A stretch of DNA of 64,000 nt from Planctomycetota bacterium. GTDB lineage: Bacteria > Planctomycetota > Phycisphaerae > Phycisphaerales > Phycisphaeraceae. A model generated the notes under the pieces. That model saw only the letters and a list, made by a program, of their open reading frames with translations, was not told the origin of the DNA and did not search any database. Both the position numbers and the translations under genes were made by a program. Shown here piece after piece: positions 16,687 through 28,454 of the stretch. Within the stretch, counting starts at the first letter, position 1. Every line of letters begins with the position of its first letter. Location of the stretch: the NCBI GenBank assembly GCA_021413865.1, contig JAIOPN010000049.1, forward strand, positions 1 to 64,000. Reading direction: 5' to 3'.

Positions 16687-17084
16687 ACGAGCAAGAAGAA
16701 CGGCTTCGACAACACCCGGACGAGCGGTTCCTGGCCCCGCTACATCACATCGATCTGGGTGAGATCGCGGCCCAGCTCCTTGGCGAAGCGCTGCCGAGCC
16801 AGCGCAAACACCGGCAAGAAACGCTGTACCGGCATGGGCCGGTCACCGTCGCCCTTTTTCTTTTCGACAGCGGCGCGCACATGGCCCAGCACGTCGCCGA
16901 GGGCGTGGTGACCGTTCATGTGCTCGAAGGCCGGTTGAGGATGACCGCCGAGGGGAAATCGCATGATCTATCGGCCGGGCAACTTTTGGTCATGGCCCCG
17001 GGGGTGCGGCACGACGTCCATGCCGAAGAAGCCACGCGGATGTTGCTGACGGTGTGCCTGAATGTTTCCAAGACCAGTCTCTAA
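16683..17084 (+). CDS. Cupin-domain protein
   Basis: 133 residues; ATG 16683 overlaps the previous stop (ATGA). A single cupin barrel: [22 protein letters not shown] then [22 protein letters not shown] give the two conserved motifs with His ligands. Small cupins of this sort sit beside nitrite/nitrate genes and may bind a metal or small regulator; no enzymatic role can be assigned. It is followed, 11 nt after its stop, by the molybdoenzyme gene. Confidence 0.8.
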   Translation: MNEQEERLRQHPDERFLAPLHHIDLGEIAAQLLGEALPSQRKHRQETLYRHGPVTVALFLFDSGAHMAQHVAEGVVTVHVLEGRLRMTAEGKSHDLSAGQLLVMAPGVRHDVHAEEATRMLLTVCLNVSKTSL

Positions 17085-17095
17085 CGGGAGCAGCC

Positions 17096-19363
<2,268 letters not shown>

Positions 19364-19387
19364 TCGCTATCCATTGAGCAACTAAGA

Positions 19388-20032
19388 ATGCCCGTACCCG
19401 ACCACCTCAATTTCTATATCGACCCGAGCCGCTGCATCGGATGCCAGGCGTGCGTCCAGGCGTGCACCGAGTGCGATACGCACAAGGGCGAGTCGATGAT
19501 TCATCTGGAGTACGTGGACCGCGGCGAGTCCGTCCAGACTGTGCCGGTCGTCTGCATGCACTGCGACCAGCCGACCTGCGCCGAGGTCTGCCCCGCCGAC
19601 GCGATCAAGCGAACCGACGATGGCATCGTGCAGTCCGCTCTCAAGCCCCGGTGCATCGCCTGCGGCAACTGCGTCGTCGGATGCCCCTTCGGCGTGCCCG
19701 AGGTCAAGATCGAGCAGCAGCTCATGAAGAAGTGCGACATGTGCTACGACCGCTCGTCGGTCGGTAAGAAGCCCATGTGTACCACCGTGTGCCCGAGCCA
19801 GGCGTTGTTCTTTGGCACCCGTGAACAGATCGAGCAACTCCGCCCGCGATCCCGACCGGTCAACGAGTTTCACTTCGGCCGCCAGACCATCACCACGCGG
19901 GTCGGCATGATGGTTCCCAAAGAAGCCCAGGCACACTATGTGGATGTGACGGCCGCGATGGACGAACGAGCGGCTGCACGCCACATTTCTTTGAACGTAA
20001 TAGACGACCCCTTCGCCGAGGTGAAAGCGTGA
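19388..20032 (+). CDS. Four-cluster ferredoxin-type electron-transfer subunit (DmsB/NrfC-like)
   Basis: 214 residues with four cysteine clusters: [39 protein letters not shown] and CDMCYDRSS ... CTTVCP. This is the arrangement of the iron-sulfur subunits of DMSO, thiosulfate and nitrate-type molybdoenzymes. No leader peptide, so it is cytoplasmic and can pair with the cytoplasmic catalytic subunit. The last 60 residues have no cysteines and may bind the Rieske or membrane partner. Its stop overlaps the start of the Rieske gene. Confidence 0.9.
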   Translation: MPVPDHLNFYIDPSRCIGCQACVQACTECDTHKGESMIHLEYVDRGESVQTVPVVCMHCDQPTCAEVCPADAIKRTDDGIVQSALKPRCIACGNCVVGCPFGVPEVKIEQQLMKKCDMCYDRSSVGKKPMCTTVCPSQALFFGTREQIEQLRPRSRPVNEFHFGRQTITTRVGMMVPKEAQAHYVDVTAAMDERAAARHISLNVIDDPFAEVKA

Positions 20033-20691
20033 TGGCGACCGACGGGCCCGACAACCACGAACCCCGCCGCGCAGAACCGATGGCACCCCGTGTCCAGCCA
20101 TCGAGCGACGGTCTGACCGGCGTTCCCCCGGTGACAACCTATAAGCCCGCTTCCGAACGCGAACAGCACACGCTCGCCCCGGACGGCCGACCGCCCGAAC
20201 AACAACCCGCCTGGCGCCGCGACTTCCCCATTGACTGGCCGCAGAACCACTATGTTGCGCGGCGTGACTTCACCAAGTTCATGGTCCTCACCAGCCTGGC
20301 CTTCACGGTCGGGCAGTTCTGGATCGGCGTCCAGAATTACCTCCGGCGCCGACGCGGCCAACCGCAGGTCGTCAAGATCGTATCACTGGCAGTGCTCCCC
20401 GTGGGTGGCACGGTCGCATTTGAGTACCCAGAGCGTCACGACGATTGCATCCTGGTCCGCACCGGTGAAAACTCTCTGCTGGCTTACAGCCAGAAATGCA
20501 CGCACCTGGCCTGCGCAGTTGTCCCGCGCCCGGAGAAGGGTGACATCCACTGCCCGTGTCACGAGGGGTACTTCGATCTGGCCACCGGCCGACCGATCGC
20601 CGGGCCGCCGCGAAGGCCGTTGCCTCGCGTCACGCTGAGAATCCGTGGCGGCGACGTGTACGCCACCGGCGTGGAGGTGAGCACGGTATGA
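20032..20691 (+). CDS. Rieske [2Fe-2S] protein with membrane anchor
   Basis: 219 residues from ATG 20032 (a GTG at 20029 is equally placed). A disordered 70-residue N-terminus precedes a twin-arginine-like motif and hydrophobic helix ([19 protein letters not shown]), which would anchor it and may direct Tat export. The Rieske motifs are CTHLAC near residue 160 and CPCHEGYFD near 180, with both Cys/His pairs intact, followed by the usual PLPR loop. Rieske proteins take electrons from quinol beside cytochrome b; here a b-like protein lies three genes upstream. If exported it would be on the opposite side of the membrane from the molybdoenzyme. Confidence 0.9.
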   Translation: MATDGPDNHEPRRAEPMAPRVQPSSDGLTGVPPVTTYKPASEREQHTLAPDGRPPEQQPAWRRDFPIDWPQNHYVARRDFTKFMVLTSLAFTVGQFWIGVQNYLRRRRGQPQVVKIVSLAVLPVGGTVAFEYPERHDDCILVRTGENSLLAYSQKCTHLACAVVPRPEKGDIHCPCHEGYFDLATGRPIAGPPRRPLPRVTLRIRGGDVYATGVEVSTV

Positions 20692-20912
20692 AACGCCCGT
20701 TCGCCCGCCAGCAGCGGATGACCGTGATCAACGGCATGCTCTGTGTCGTGCTGACCATCGTCGTCCTGCAATTGTGGTTGCTGACTGCCACGATGAACGC
20801 CTATTTGGGCGGCGACGAAACCGTCATCTGGCCGGCCGCGGCCGCGAGCACCGTTTGTCTGCTGCTGAACGCCGGCCTGCTGCGTTATCTTTACAGAATG
20901 GAGCGGTCATGA
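20688..20912 (+). CDS. Small two-helix membrane protein (DUF6755-like)
   Basis: 74 residues; ATG overlaps the Rieske stop (ATGA). Two hydrophobic segments: [21 protein letters not shown] and [20 protein letters not shown], each with a basic flank. It matches my recollection of the DUF6755 small membrane proteins encoded after Rieske genes. Probably a membrane subunit or assembly aid of the complex; function unknown. Confidence 0.7.
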   Translation: MKRPFARQQRMTVINGMLCVVLTIVVLQLWLLTATMNAYLGGDETVIWPAAAASTVCLLLNAGLLRYLYRMERS

Positions 20913-21967
20913 CCGTTCCGACCAGCCCGCCGCCCGCGCAACCGTGGTTGGCGGACCTTCCGCCCAACTACTTCGCGATGGTGATGGCGACGGGGATCGT
21001 CTCGCTGGCCTGCCATTTGACGGGTTTCGAGTTCCTCGCAAAAGCCCTGTTCGGGCTCAACACCGCGTTTTTCATCATCCTCTGGGCGCTCCTGTTCACG
21101 CGGCTGGTGCGCTACCCGGCACGCGTGGCGGCGGACATGATGAGCCACGGGCGGTGCGTCGGCTTTTTCACCACCGTCGTCGCCACGTGCGTGCTGGGCA
21201 GCCAGTTCCTGATCATCGCCCACAGGCCGGGCATTGCAGTGGCCCTATGGGTGATCGGGATCGTGCTCTGGGCCGGGCTCACCTACACCATCTTCACGGC
21301 GCTAACGGTCAAAGCGACGAAGCCGACTCTGCCGGAGGGGATCAATGGTGGTTGGCTCCTCGGCGTTGTGGCGGCGCAATCCGTTGCCGTCTTAGGCGCG
21401 CAGCTCGCCGACCCCATGGATTGGACGCAAGGCCCCGCGTTGTTCTTCTGCCTGACGGTCTGGCTTGGCGGCGGGATGCTCTACATCTGGATCATCTCGC
21501 TGATCTTCTACCGCTACACCTTTTTCGTCCTCAGCCCCTCCGACCTCAGCCCCCCGTACTGGATCAACATGGGCGCAGTCGCGATCTCCACCTTGGCCGG
21601 CGTCATGTTGGCGGGCAATGCGCCGCATTCCACGATCGTCGCGGACCTCCTGCCGTTCATCAAGGGCTTTACGCTCCTGTTCTGGGCCACCGCGACGTGG
21701 TGGATTCCGATGCTCGTCATCCTCGGGGTGTGGCGTCACGTCTTCCAGAAGTTCCCGCTCCGTTACGATCCGCAATACTGGGGTGCGGTGTTTCCCTTGG
21801 GCATGTACACAGTGGCAACCTTCCGCCTGGCTCACCTCTTGGACCTCCCGTTCCTCGCCGTCATCCCGGGGGTGTTCATTTACGTGGCGCTCGGAGCGTG
21901 GTGCGTCGTGTTCGTAGGCTTGGTATGGCATCTCGCGGCCCGTGCCGTGCCACGCTCGTCAACATAA
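20909..21967 (+). CDS. TDT/SLAC1-family anion channel-like transporter
   Basis: 352 residues; ATG overlaps the previous stop. About ten hydrophobic helices. The opening [24 protein letters not shown] and the C-terminal [14 protein letters not shown] are hallmarks of the tellurite-resistance/dicarboxylate transporter (TDT) family that includes bacterial TehA and plant SLAC1. Plant members conduct nitrate and chloride. As the final gene of an operon with no NarK or NRT transporter visible, it is a plausible nitrate or nitrite channel; that substrate is an inference. Confidence 0.85.
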   Translation: MTVPTSPPPAQPWLADLPPNYFAMVMATGIVSLACHLTGFEFLAKALFGLNTAFFIILWALLFTRLVRYPARVAADMMSHGRCVGFFTTVVATCVLGSQFLIIAHRPGIAVALWVIGIVLWAGLTYTIFTALTVKATKPTLPEGINGGWLLGVVAAQSVAVLGAQLADPMDWTQGPALFFCLTVWLGGGMLYIWIISLIFYRYTFFVLSPSDLSPPYWINMGAVAISTLAGVMLAGNAPHSTIVADLLPFIKGFTLLFWATATWWIPMLVILGVWRHVFQKFPLRYDPQYWGAVFPLGMYTVATFRLAHLLDLPFLAVIPGVFIYVALGAWCVVFVGLVWHLAARAVPRSST

Positions 21968-22025
21968 AATAATGATGGGGAGGGTTTGAGGTCCGCAGTG
22001 GTGTGGCAGGAAAGGCAGGCCACAA

Positions 22026-22856
22026 TTGGCCCCGAAGACAAAAATCTCCAACATGCCGCCGGGCACGCCTCTGTTGCCGCAATCCCTCTGGACCATCGGT
22101 CACTCAACCCGAACGATCAATGAGTTCATCGACCTCCTGCGTCTGAACCAGATCGAGACCCTGGTTGATGTGCGACACTACCCCGGCTCACGCCGTTTCC
22201 CTCACTTCAACAAGCCCGCACTGCAACACTCGCTGGAAACCGTGGGCATCCGCTACGAGCACCTGGTCGAACTCGGCGGGCGACGGCCTGTTCGACCCGA
22301 CTCGCACAACCTCATCTGGCGCAACGCCTCATTCCGCGGCTATGCCGATTACATGGAGACCCAGCCGTTCCGAGACGGCGTTGCCCGGCTGCTGGAAATC
22401 GCGCGCTCCGGCCGAACGGCCATCATGTGCTCTGAGGCGGTCTGGTGGCGCTGCCATCGTTCAATGATCGCTGATTATCTCAAGGCCACGGGCACGCATG
22501 TTTTTCACATCATGGGCCCCAACGCGATACAGGAGCATCCGTACACCTCCGCGGCGCATCTGGTCAATGACCGGCTCTCCTACGAAAGCACGAATCTCTT
22601 TGCCGCATCGCATTTACAGGAGGTCAAACCGATGACAACCAGCTACAAAGTAGGTGACCACGTTGAATGGAACTCAGAGGCCGGCCGCGTCCGTGGGACG
22701 ATCAAGAAAAAAATCACCTCCGAAATCACGTTCAAGGGATATACAGTTCGCGCGTCGGAGGAAGAGCCCCAATATCTAATCAAGAGCGACAAAACGGATC
22801 ACATGGCCATGCACAAAGGCTCGGCGCTCAAAAAAATCAGAGCCAAACGAGTGTGA
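22026..22856 (+). CDS. DUF488 protein fused to a DUF2945 (tudor-like) domain
   Basis: 276 residues from TTG 22026 (AGGAAAGGCAGG upstream); ATG 22053 is an alternative. Residues about 20-170 are DUF488 (TIGHSTRTINEFIDLL... DVRHYPGSRRFPHFN... MCSEAVWWRCHRSMIADYL). Residues about 203-275 are DUF2945 (YKVGDHVEWNSEAGRVRGTIKKK ... QYLIKSDKTDHMAMHKGSALKKI). These are usually separate genes. A perfect AGGAGG lies 8 nt before an in-frame ATG at 22632, exactly at the domain boundary, so the second domain may also be made alone. The biochemical roles of both are unknown; DUF488 is often near stress genes. Confidence 0.85.
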   Translation: MAPKTKISNMPPGTPLLPQSLWTIGHSTRTINEFIDLLRLNQIETLVDVRHYPGSRRFPHFNKPALQHSLETVGIRYEHLVELGGRRPVRPDSHNLIWRNASFRGYADYMETQPFRDGVARLLEIARSGRTAIMCSEAVWWRCHRSMIADYLKATGTHVFHIMGPNAIQEHPYTSAAHLVNDRLSYESTNLFAASHLQEVKPMTTSYKVGDHVEWNSEAGRVRGTIKKKITSEITFKGYTVRASEEEPQYLIKSDKTDHMAMHKGSALKKIRAKRV

Positions 22857-22952
22857 TACGGATTCGGATTCAAACGCGCACTAATACTGACGCGAGGTCG
22901 CTACGCAGCGGTACATGATCATGAAGCCGTAGACATTGGCTGTCGCAGCAAT

Positions 22953-23075
22953 TGGTCATCCGCTTCTTCATAGATATACTTAGGTCGTTGCAGCTCAATA
23001 GCCACCCGTCCATCAGGCAGTAGCCCACGCACGGCAGTAGCCACTCGCGAAGGGCTTCTGCCATGAACGGATAAC
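22953..23075 (+). repeat. Direct repeat left of the DUF4838 gene
   Basis: Shares TATACTTAGGTCGTTGC, CAGTAGCCCACGCACGGCAG and GCGAAGGGCTTCTGCCATG with 25706-25830 in the same orientation, with about 25 variable bases in the middle. Read on the minus strand both copies encode a short similar peptide beginning MAEALR.WLLPCVGYC, so the pair may be the remains of a duplicated coding segment. The remainder of 22857-23165 holds nothing I recognise. Confidence 0.8.
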
Positions 23076-23165
23076 ATCCATGCTAAATGACAACGGCGCT
23101 TGTGAAGCTGCACACGAATTGTCGGCATCGTGTCACACGCAACGCGGGCGCTTAGGAATATGTTC

Positions 23166-25562
23166 TTAGTGTTTGGGGGTCCACAATATCGGCCGACCCA
23201 GCAGCCCTCGGCGGTGGATGCGATCCGGTGAGCCGATCATGCGGAAGGTGAAGGAGTTCTCCTGTCCCGGCTTGATCCAGCGGGTTACGTCGACATCAAG
23301 GTCGGAGGTCTTGGGGTTGTCGGTGGGTGAGTGGACCAATTGGCCGTTGCACCAGACCCAGAGCTGGTCCGCGAGCACGGCTGGAACGTAGAGGAACATG
23401 TTGTCGTCCGCCTTCAACGGTTCTGGCGCTTCGGGTTTCACCGTGAACCGATACCACGCGAAGCCATCGTAAGGATAGCCGTCCGGCTCGCGGTAGCCGG
23501 CGTCGGAAATGTCCACGCCGATGGGGATCACGTCCCACGCCACGCCGCGGGCGACCTCGTCGCGCTGCCACTGGGCGTAGAGGCCTTGGTTGCGGCGGTC
23601 GATCTTGAACTGGGCCTTCTCCGGCGCAATCGCCAGGCGTCGCCCCTTCTCGCCGCCGTCGCGGTCGATCATGGCCTGAAGCTGTGCACGGACGAAACCC
23701 GTGCCGCGCTTCTCGTTGACGACCCACTGCGGGTCGGGCGGGAAAAGCCCCGGCTGGATGGCTTGAACAACCTTGATTGGCTCGTTGAGGCGATCGAGCA
23801 GTGCGAGGGCTCCGCGATACTCGCCGGCGCGCTCCGCCGCGACCAACTCTTGCCACAGGAACATGTATTGATGCACAGCCCGATAGGCGCGGATGCGGGT
23901 GCGGAACGGCTCCTGATCACCCGCCGCCCGCTCGGCCGCGTCGAGGTGCTTCGCCAGGCCACGCGTCGGCTCGGACGGGAAGATCGGCATCCAGTCGCCC
24001 AACTGCCCGGTCCAGGTCATATGCGCATGCGACACCGCGGGCATTGCTTCGATGCCCTCGATGAACCGCTTCATCGCGCCGGCGGCCGGACCGAAGAACC
24101 GCGTGTAGAAATCCGCCAGCAGCGCCTCTACGTCCGCATCGGCGTCCCACATCAGTTTGCAGCGGAGGTAGTAATTCAGCCCGGTGCGCAGGAACGCGTT
24201 GTGCCCCTCGGTCGTGAAGCCGGCCACGCCATGCTTCTTGTAGTACGGCAGGTTCACGCGGATCGAGTGCACGTTCCAGAACGGCATGCGGATCAGGTCG
24301 GCGTGCGGGTCGTAGTCGTAGATCAACAGCGGCGACCCTAGGCGCTCCCAGGCCTCGATCGTGCGCCGCTGCCGGCCGGCAAAAAGACAGATTCCCGAAT
24401 CGAGCGGGTGGATCGAGCAGACACGCAGCTGCGCCAGGTTGATCACCACATTGCGGTTCCACGGCCGCTCCAACCCCTCGGGGGGCGAGACGCGGTTGGC
24501 GTAGGCCAGCACCACGATCTGCCGGTCGGGGAACTCCTTTTTGACCTCGTGGCAGAGGTTGTTGACGAAGTTGAAGTAGGAATCGGAGATCGAGTCGCGC
24601 AGGCCGCTGTCGAGCCGGAAGGCGTGGTCCGCCGCGCGGGTGGCGGGGTCGTGGCTCATCACGTCGGCGTCGGGCGCGGAGAAGGCAAAGCTCATCTCGC
24701 CGGGATTGGCGCGGAAATAATCGCAGACTTCCTTGGCGGCGATCTCCAGCGTCTTGGGATTGCTCAGGGCGAGCATCGTCATGTGCGTGCCCTCGTTCTT
24801 GAACCCGCGCGGGTAGTGCTTGCCGTCGGGGCCCTGTGCGTAGATCTCCGGGAATTGTGCGAAGTACTTGTCTGGGGGCGCGAGGCGGAAAATCGTTCCG
24901 TCACCGGGGAAAGCGTACACACCGCGGTCGGTGCCCTTGTTACGGCGCAGCCACGGCTCAAAGCCCTCAGTGCGGTCGGCCCATCCCGACAGCCAGATGT
25001 TGCGAATGCGGAACGAAGGCCGCTGCTCGACATTCAGATCGGGGATTTCGACCGTCCTTGCGGATGGGATGACCAGGCCGAAATCGCCCGGGAAGTACCA
25101 ACGGACGCCCATGCGTTCGAGCAGGTCGCACGCGGCGTAATACGTGCCGCGATAGGGTCCATCCTCATTGCCGATAACCGCTACATCTTGTCCCTTGGTG
25201 CGCAGGAGGAAGGCTTCTTTCGTGCCGTCGCGGTCTTGGCCCGCGGGGGCCTCAATGCCCAGAGCTGCCAGGGCCTTGGACCGGCCGACGAGGATGCGCG
25301 GGCCACGATGTCGCCCGGCCGCCGGGTCCGATTCCTTGAGGATCGGCACGGTCGCGCCGGATATGCGATAGAGATACGTCTGCAACTCCGTCGCTGCCTC
25401 GTGCGCTGTCGAGGCCGGCTGGTCGGCGATGAGGAGGATGGCTCTGGGCTGGCCCTGGTCGATGACGACGACACCGGCTACCGCCGCGACGCAGTGGGTC
25501 AGGAAGGCCACGGCGAGAGCGATCAAGGCAACAGGCGACACGCGGTACAAGTGATGTGGCAT
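23166..25562 (-). CDS. Secreted DUF4838 domain protein
   Basis: 798 residues with a signal peptide (VALIALAVAFLTHCVAAVAG). DUF4838 region: ILLIADQPASTAHEAATELQTYL, a YRGTYYAACDLLERMGVRWYFPGDFG block (residues about 130-160), and LAYANRVSPPEGLERPWNRN. The C-terminal 150 residues (RYREPDGYPYDGFAWYRF-type region with DNMFLYVPAVLADQLWVWCNGQLV) look like a galactose-binding/jelly-roll domain of glycoside hydrolases. Likely a secreted polysaccharide-degrading or binding protein. It is set between 120 bp direct repeats. It is a paralogue in architecture, not a close copy, of the gene at 6060-8708. Confidence 0.8.
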   Translation of the reverse strand: MPHHLYRVSPVALIALAVAFLTHCVAAVAGVVVIDQGQPRAILLIADQPASTAHEAATELQTYLYRISGATVPILKESDPAAGRHRGPRILVGRSKALAALGIEAPAGQDRDGTKEAFLLRTKGQDVAVIGNEDGPYRGTYYAACDLLERMGVRWYFPGDFGLVIPSARTVEIPDLNVEQRPSFRIRNIWLSGWADRTEGFEPWLRRNKGTDRGVYAFPGDGTIFRLAPPDKYFAQFPEIYAQGPDGKHYPRGFKNEGTHMTMLALSNPKTLEIAAKEVCDYFRANPGEMSFAFSAPDADVMSHDPATRAADHAFRLDSGLRDSISDSYFNFVNNLCHEVKKEFPDRQIVVLAYANRVSPPEGLERPWNRNVVINLAQLRVCSIHPLDSGICLFAGRQRRTIEAWERLGSPLLIYDYDPHADLIRMPFWNVHSIRVNLPYYKKHGVAGFTTEGHNAFLRTGLNYYLRCKLMWDADADVEALLADFYTRFFGPAAGAMKRFIEGIEAMPAVSHAHMTWTGQLGDWMPIFPSEPTRGLAKHLDAAERAAGDQEPFRTRIRAYRAVHQYMFLWQELVAAERAGEYRGALALLDRLNEPIKVVQAIQPGLFPPDPQWVVNEKRGTGFVRAQLQAMIDRDGGEKGRRLAIAPEKAQFKIDRRNQGLYAQWQRDEVARGVAWDVIPIGVDISDAGYREPDGYPYDGFAWYRFTVKPEAPEPLKADDNMFLYVPAVLADQLWVWCNGQLVHSPTDNPKTSDLDVDVTRWIKPGQENSFTFRMIGSPDRIHRRGLLGRPILWTPKH

Positions 25563-25705
25563 TGGCGAGTCTCCGTGAATGAAAGAGCCGGGGCTGCAGC
25601 GTACCTTTCTTCCCGCGCTCGCGCAGGGCCACGGCGTGCGGAGGTGTCCCTATGAAAAGATGGTTGTGGGCGCGAGCGCGAAGAGCGCATCGCGTCGTAA
25701 ACTGG

Positions 25706-25830
25706 TCATCCAGATTTTCAGTTGTATACTTAGGTCGTTGCGGCTCGGATGCCGCTCATTCATCCGGCAGTAGCCCACGCACGGCAGTAGCCACTTGCGA
25801 AGGGCTTCTGCCATGCACCGACAACACATT
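25706..25830 (+). repeat. Direct repeat right of the DUF4838 gene
   Basis: Second copy of the 22953-23075 repeat, same orientation. The rest of 25563-25970 has no credible gene. Confidence 0.8.
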
Positions 25831-25971
25831 CTTTCAACGGCTGCGGCGCTCATGAAGCGGCGGGTCGTTGTTGAGATGAAGCGGTGTGGTGGGATTGAAG
25901 TGTTCAAGTTTGGGGTCAGCGTTCATCCTGCGTCCTCCATGACACGAACAATCATATCCCTGCGACGTTTA

Positions 25972-26283
25972 ACGCGATGAGCAGGTTCGGTGATCGCCAA
26001 CATAAACCGCCCGCGCCGTCGGAAACTCCTCCCACCGCGTCGTGTACCGCGGTGACCGCCGCTCGCACCGGCCCTTCCACGCCACGGTCCTGCCGGGCAT
26101 TAACTCAAACGCCGCCGCTGCGCCGATACGGATGGCTCCCCGCCCCTGGTCGTGGTTGATGCGGTCCATCACCTGCATGAGCCGGTGGGTCCGGGCGTGG
26201 TCGCGTGGGTCAAACAGGTTCGGGTGGATGTGGCTGCGTGGGATCAACCGGTAAAGCATGACGCCCGCCTTTTCGTAGGCGTG
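25972..26283 (-). pseudogene. UmuC C-terminal (DUF4113) remnant
   Basis: The frame reads YEKAGVMLYRLIP, then NLFDPRDHARTHRLMQVMDRINHDQGRGAIRIGAA and PRYTTRWEEFPTARA, the characteristic ending of DNA polymerase V subunit UmuC. The polymerase, finger and little-finger domains are missing; only about 90 residues survive. It lies 10 bp beyond the stop of the MFS gene. I infer a remnant of a mobile-element-borne umuDC operon. Confidence 0.75.
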
Positions 26284-26292
26284 CTGCGGTCA

Positions 26293-27510
26293 TCACGACT
26301 TCGCCCTTCGCGGTGAAATGCTTCCTTGTACTTCACGGCTTGCTCGCGCCGCGAGCACGAAGAACGGCACCGACGCGAGTTGTACCGCGACAGAGAACAC
26401 AATGAGGGCTGTCCGCGAGTGCTCGTAGAGCAACCCTACGGCCACGCTGCCGACCAGCCAGCCGCCCCCGTAGCCCAGGTAGAAGAGTCCGAAGGCTAGG
26501 TTCCGGCGCCCTTCGGGAAGGACGCTCGCAATCGAGGCTTTGAGCAACGTGTCCTGAGTGGCGTACCCGATCCCCCACAGGAACATCCCGACGAGCGCCA
26601 CCCAAAATCCGCCGAGGAAGACCAGCGGTGAGAAGAGTGCCGAAAGACACACGGCGGCAACGACGACTCCGATGCCGATCCGGTCGTAGAGCCTGCCCAT
26701 GACGAGGCTGGCCACGACGCCCATCCCCGTGGAGAGCGCGAGGAAAAGCGGGATCCAGTGCTCGGTGACAATCTTGGTGTTGGACAGGTGGTAAGAGATG
26801 AACTCGAAGCTCATCAGGCCCGCCGCGAAGCATGTCCCCGCAACCATGTACAGCCAGTACCCGCTCGTGAAACCCTTCGCCCGTGCTGTCTTCTGCCCGC
26901 CCTCCTCCAGACGGGACGGGACCGGAAAGATGACCCGCGCGGCGACAAGCGAGGCCAGTGCCAATAGTGAGGAAATTAGAAGCAGTGCGAATCCGGTTCG
27001 GTAGCTGCCTTTGAGGAAGAGGACGAGCGCCATCAGGAGTGGGCCAATCGTTGCGCCGGTCTCGTCCATTGCGGTGTTCACCGCGTAGACCCATCCCTTC
27101 CCGTGCTTGCCGGTCGAATACGAGAGCATCGCCTCGACGGTCGGCTTGCGAATGGCCCGGCCAATGCGCTCGGCGAGGATAAACGCTGCCGCCGACTGCC
27201 AGGAAGGAGCAAGGGCCATCGCGGGAACAGCAAGCAGGTTGATGCTGTAACCGATGAACGTGATCGGCCAGTGTTTGCCCGTCCGGTCGGCGATGTACCC
27301 GGAGACTGATCGCAGGCTGTACCCGAGGAACTCACCCAGCCCAGCGATGATGCTAATCGCCGCGGCGCTGGCCCCGAGCGTGCCCAGGAACGTCCCATTG
27401 AGGCTCGCGCCACCCTCATACGTGGTGTCGGCGAACAGATTCACGGCGCCCATCATCAGGACGAATCTGAACGCGGGGGAATCGCTAAGTGCGAGACCTT
27501 TCTTCTTCAT
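26293..27510 (-). CDS. Major facilitator superfamily transporter
   Basis: 405 residues with about twelve hydrophobic helices. MFS signatures: GYIADRTGKHWPITFIGY between helices 2 and 3, and the matching LVMGRLYDRIGIG in the second half. It resembles the group of MFS proteins found beside heavy-metal or antibiotic resistance genes, but the substrate cannot be stated. A hemerythrin-type lipoprotein gene lies 34 bp upstream on the same strand, so the two may be co-transcribed. Confidence 0.85.
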   Translation of the reverse strand: MKKKGLALSDSPAFRFVLMMGAVNLFADTTYEGGASLNGTFLGTLGASAAAISIIAGLGEFLGYSLRSVSGYIADRTGKHWPITFIGYSINLLAVPAMALAPSWQSAAAFILAERIGRAIRKPTVEAMLSYSTGKHGKGWVYAVNTAMDETGATIGPLLMALVLFLKGSYRTGFALLLISSLLALASLVAARVIFPVPSRLEEGGQKTARAKGFTSGYWLYMVAGTCFAAGLMSFEFISYHLSNTKIVTEHWIPLFLALSTGMGVVASLVMGRLYDRIGIGVVVAAVCLSALFSPLVFLGGFWVALVGMFLWGIGYATQDTLLKASIASVLPEGRRNLAFGLFYLGYGGGWLVGSVAVGLLYEHSRTALIVFSVAVQLASVPFFVLAARASREVQGSISPRRAKS

Positions 27511-27543
27511 CGTGCCTCCGCGACCGGTTTCCTGGCGATCCGC

Positions 27544-28269
27544 CTACGGGTGCGGAGTGAATTGCGCGAGCTCGTAGATGCCCAACTCCTTCTCGATCGC
27601 AGCAACGCGATCAACCGCCCGTGGGAAACCCTCCTCGCCGAGCTGTTTATGCTCGATGCGTTCAAAATCCTCACCCAGTGCGTCGTACTCATTGCGGCTG
27701 ACAATCTGGTGAAGCACCGGAAAGAGGATCGTGTCCTCGCGGGCCTCGTGCGGACGGTACATGCGGATGAACTGGCGGATGCGCAGGACCAGTTCACGTG
27801 ATTCGTCCCGATCGCGGAGGCTCTGCGCCGTCGCCAGCGCCTCGATTCGCTCGGTCGTCCGACGGCCCTCCTTGTGCTGGACCGTGAGCACATCGAGTAG
27901 ATCGACGAGTTTGCCCGCGGTGCGGTAGCGGGGGAACAGATGATCCTCCTCAAGCTTCTCGTGATAGTCCTCGATAAGCGTGCGGACAAGGCGGGCGGAA
28001 TCCGCCAGCGGTTCTGGGGACAGGTCCTGCTTGGCCTCGACGCGTCGCGCGCACTCCTCGTAGACCAGCAGCACGCGGTTGAGCAAGCCGTGTTCGCGCA
28101 TCAGGTCCTCCGCCGGAGAAACCTCTTCCTCGCCCTTGGGCTTCTCGTCTTTATGCTTGGCCGTGCTTTCTCCGCCCCTGGAGGCGCAACCGGACGCGAC
28201 AATGCCCACGCCCAGCGCCGCTGACGCCTGCAGAAATCCGCGACGCGTCGGACCAGAGTCCTTGCACAT
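27544..28269 (-). CDS. Hemerythrin-domain protein with Tat/lipoprotein leader
   Basis: 241 residues. The leader has a twin-arginine motif (TRRGFLQASAALGVGIVASGC) ending in a cysteine, so it is a Tat-exported, probably lipid-anchored protein. The rest is a hemerythrin-like four-helix bundle: LMREHGLLNRVLLVYEE, DYHEKLEEDHLFPRY, LTVQHKEGRRTTERIE and YRPHEAREDTILFP supply His/Glu iron ligands. It may sense or bind O2 or NO outside the cytoplasm, matching the cytoplasmic RIC protein at 14665. The stop lies 34 bp before the MFS gene. Confidence 0.85.
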   Translation of the reverse strand: MCKDSGPTRRGFLQASAALGVGIVASGCASRGGESTAKHKDEKPKGEEEVSPAEDLMREHGLLNRVLLVYEECARRVEAKQDLSPEPLADSARLVRTLIEDYHEKLEEDHLFPRYRTAGKLVDLLDVLTVQHKEGRRTTERIEALATAQSLRDRDESRELVLRIRQFIRMYRPHEAREDTILFPVLHQIVSRNEYDALGEDFERIEHKQLGEEGFPRAVDRVAAIEKELGIYELAQFTPHP

Positions 28270-28454
28270 GGTTTGCTCCTTTGCAGGGGCTCAATTCACA
28301 GTTCATTATCCACATTCGATAAAGTAAACCTAGGGAATCCCGTTGATGAGCCCGCCGACGTCCGCCACCTCAGGCCGTTCCTGACGAACGGATATATCCC
28401 ACGCAGGAAGGCCGGCGGTGTTCGTCAGCCAAAGTCCAACCGGGAAATGGCGGC

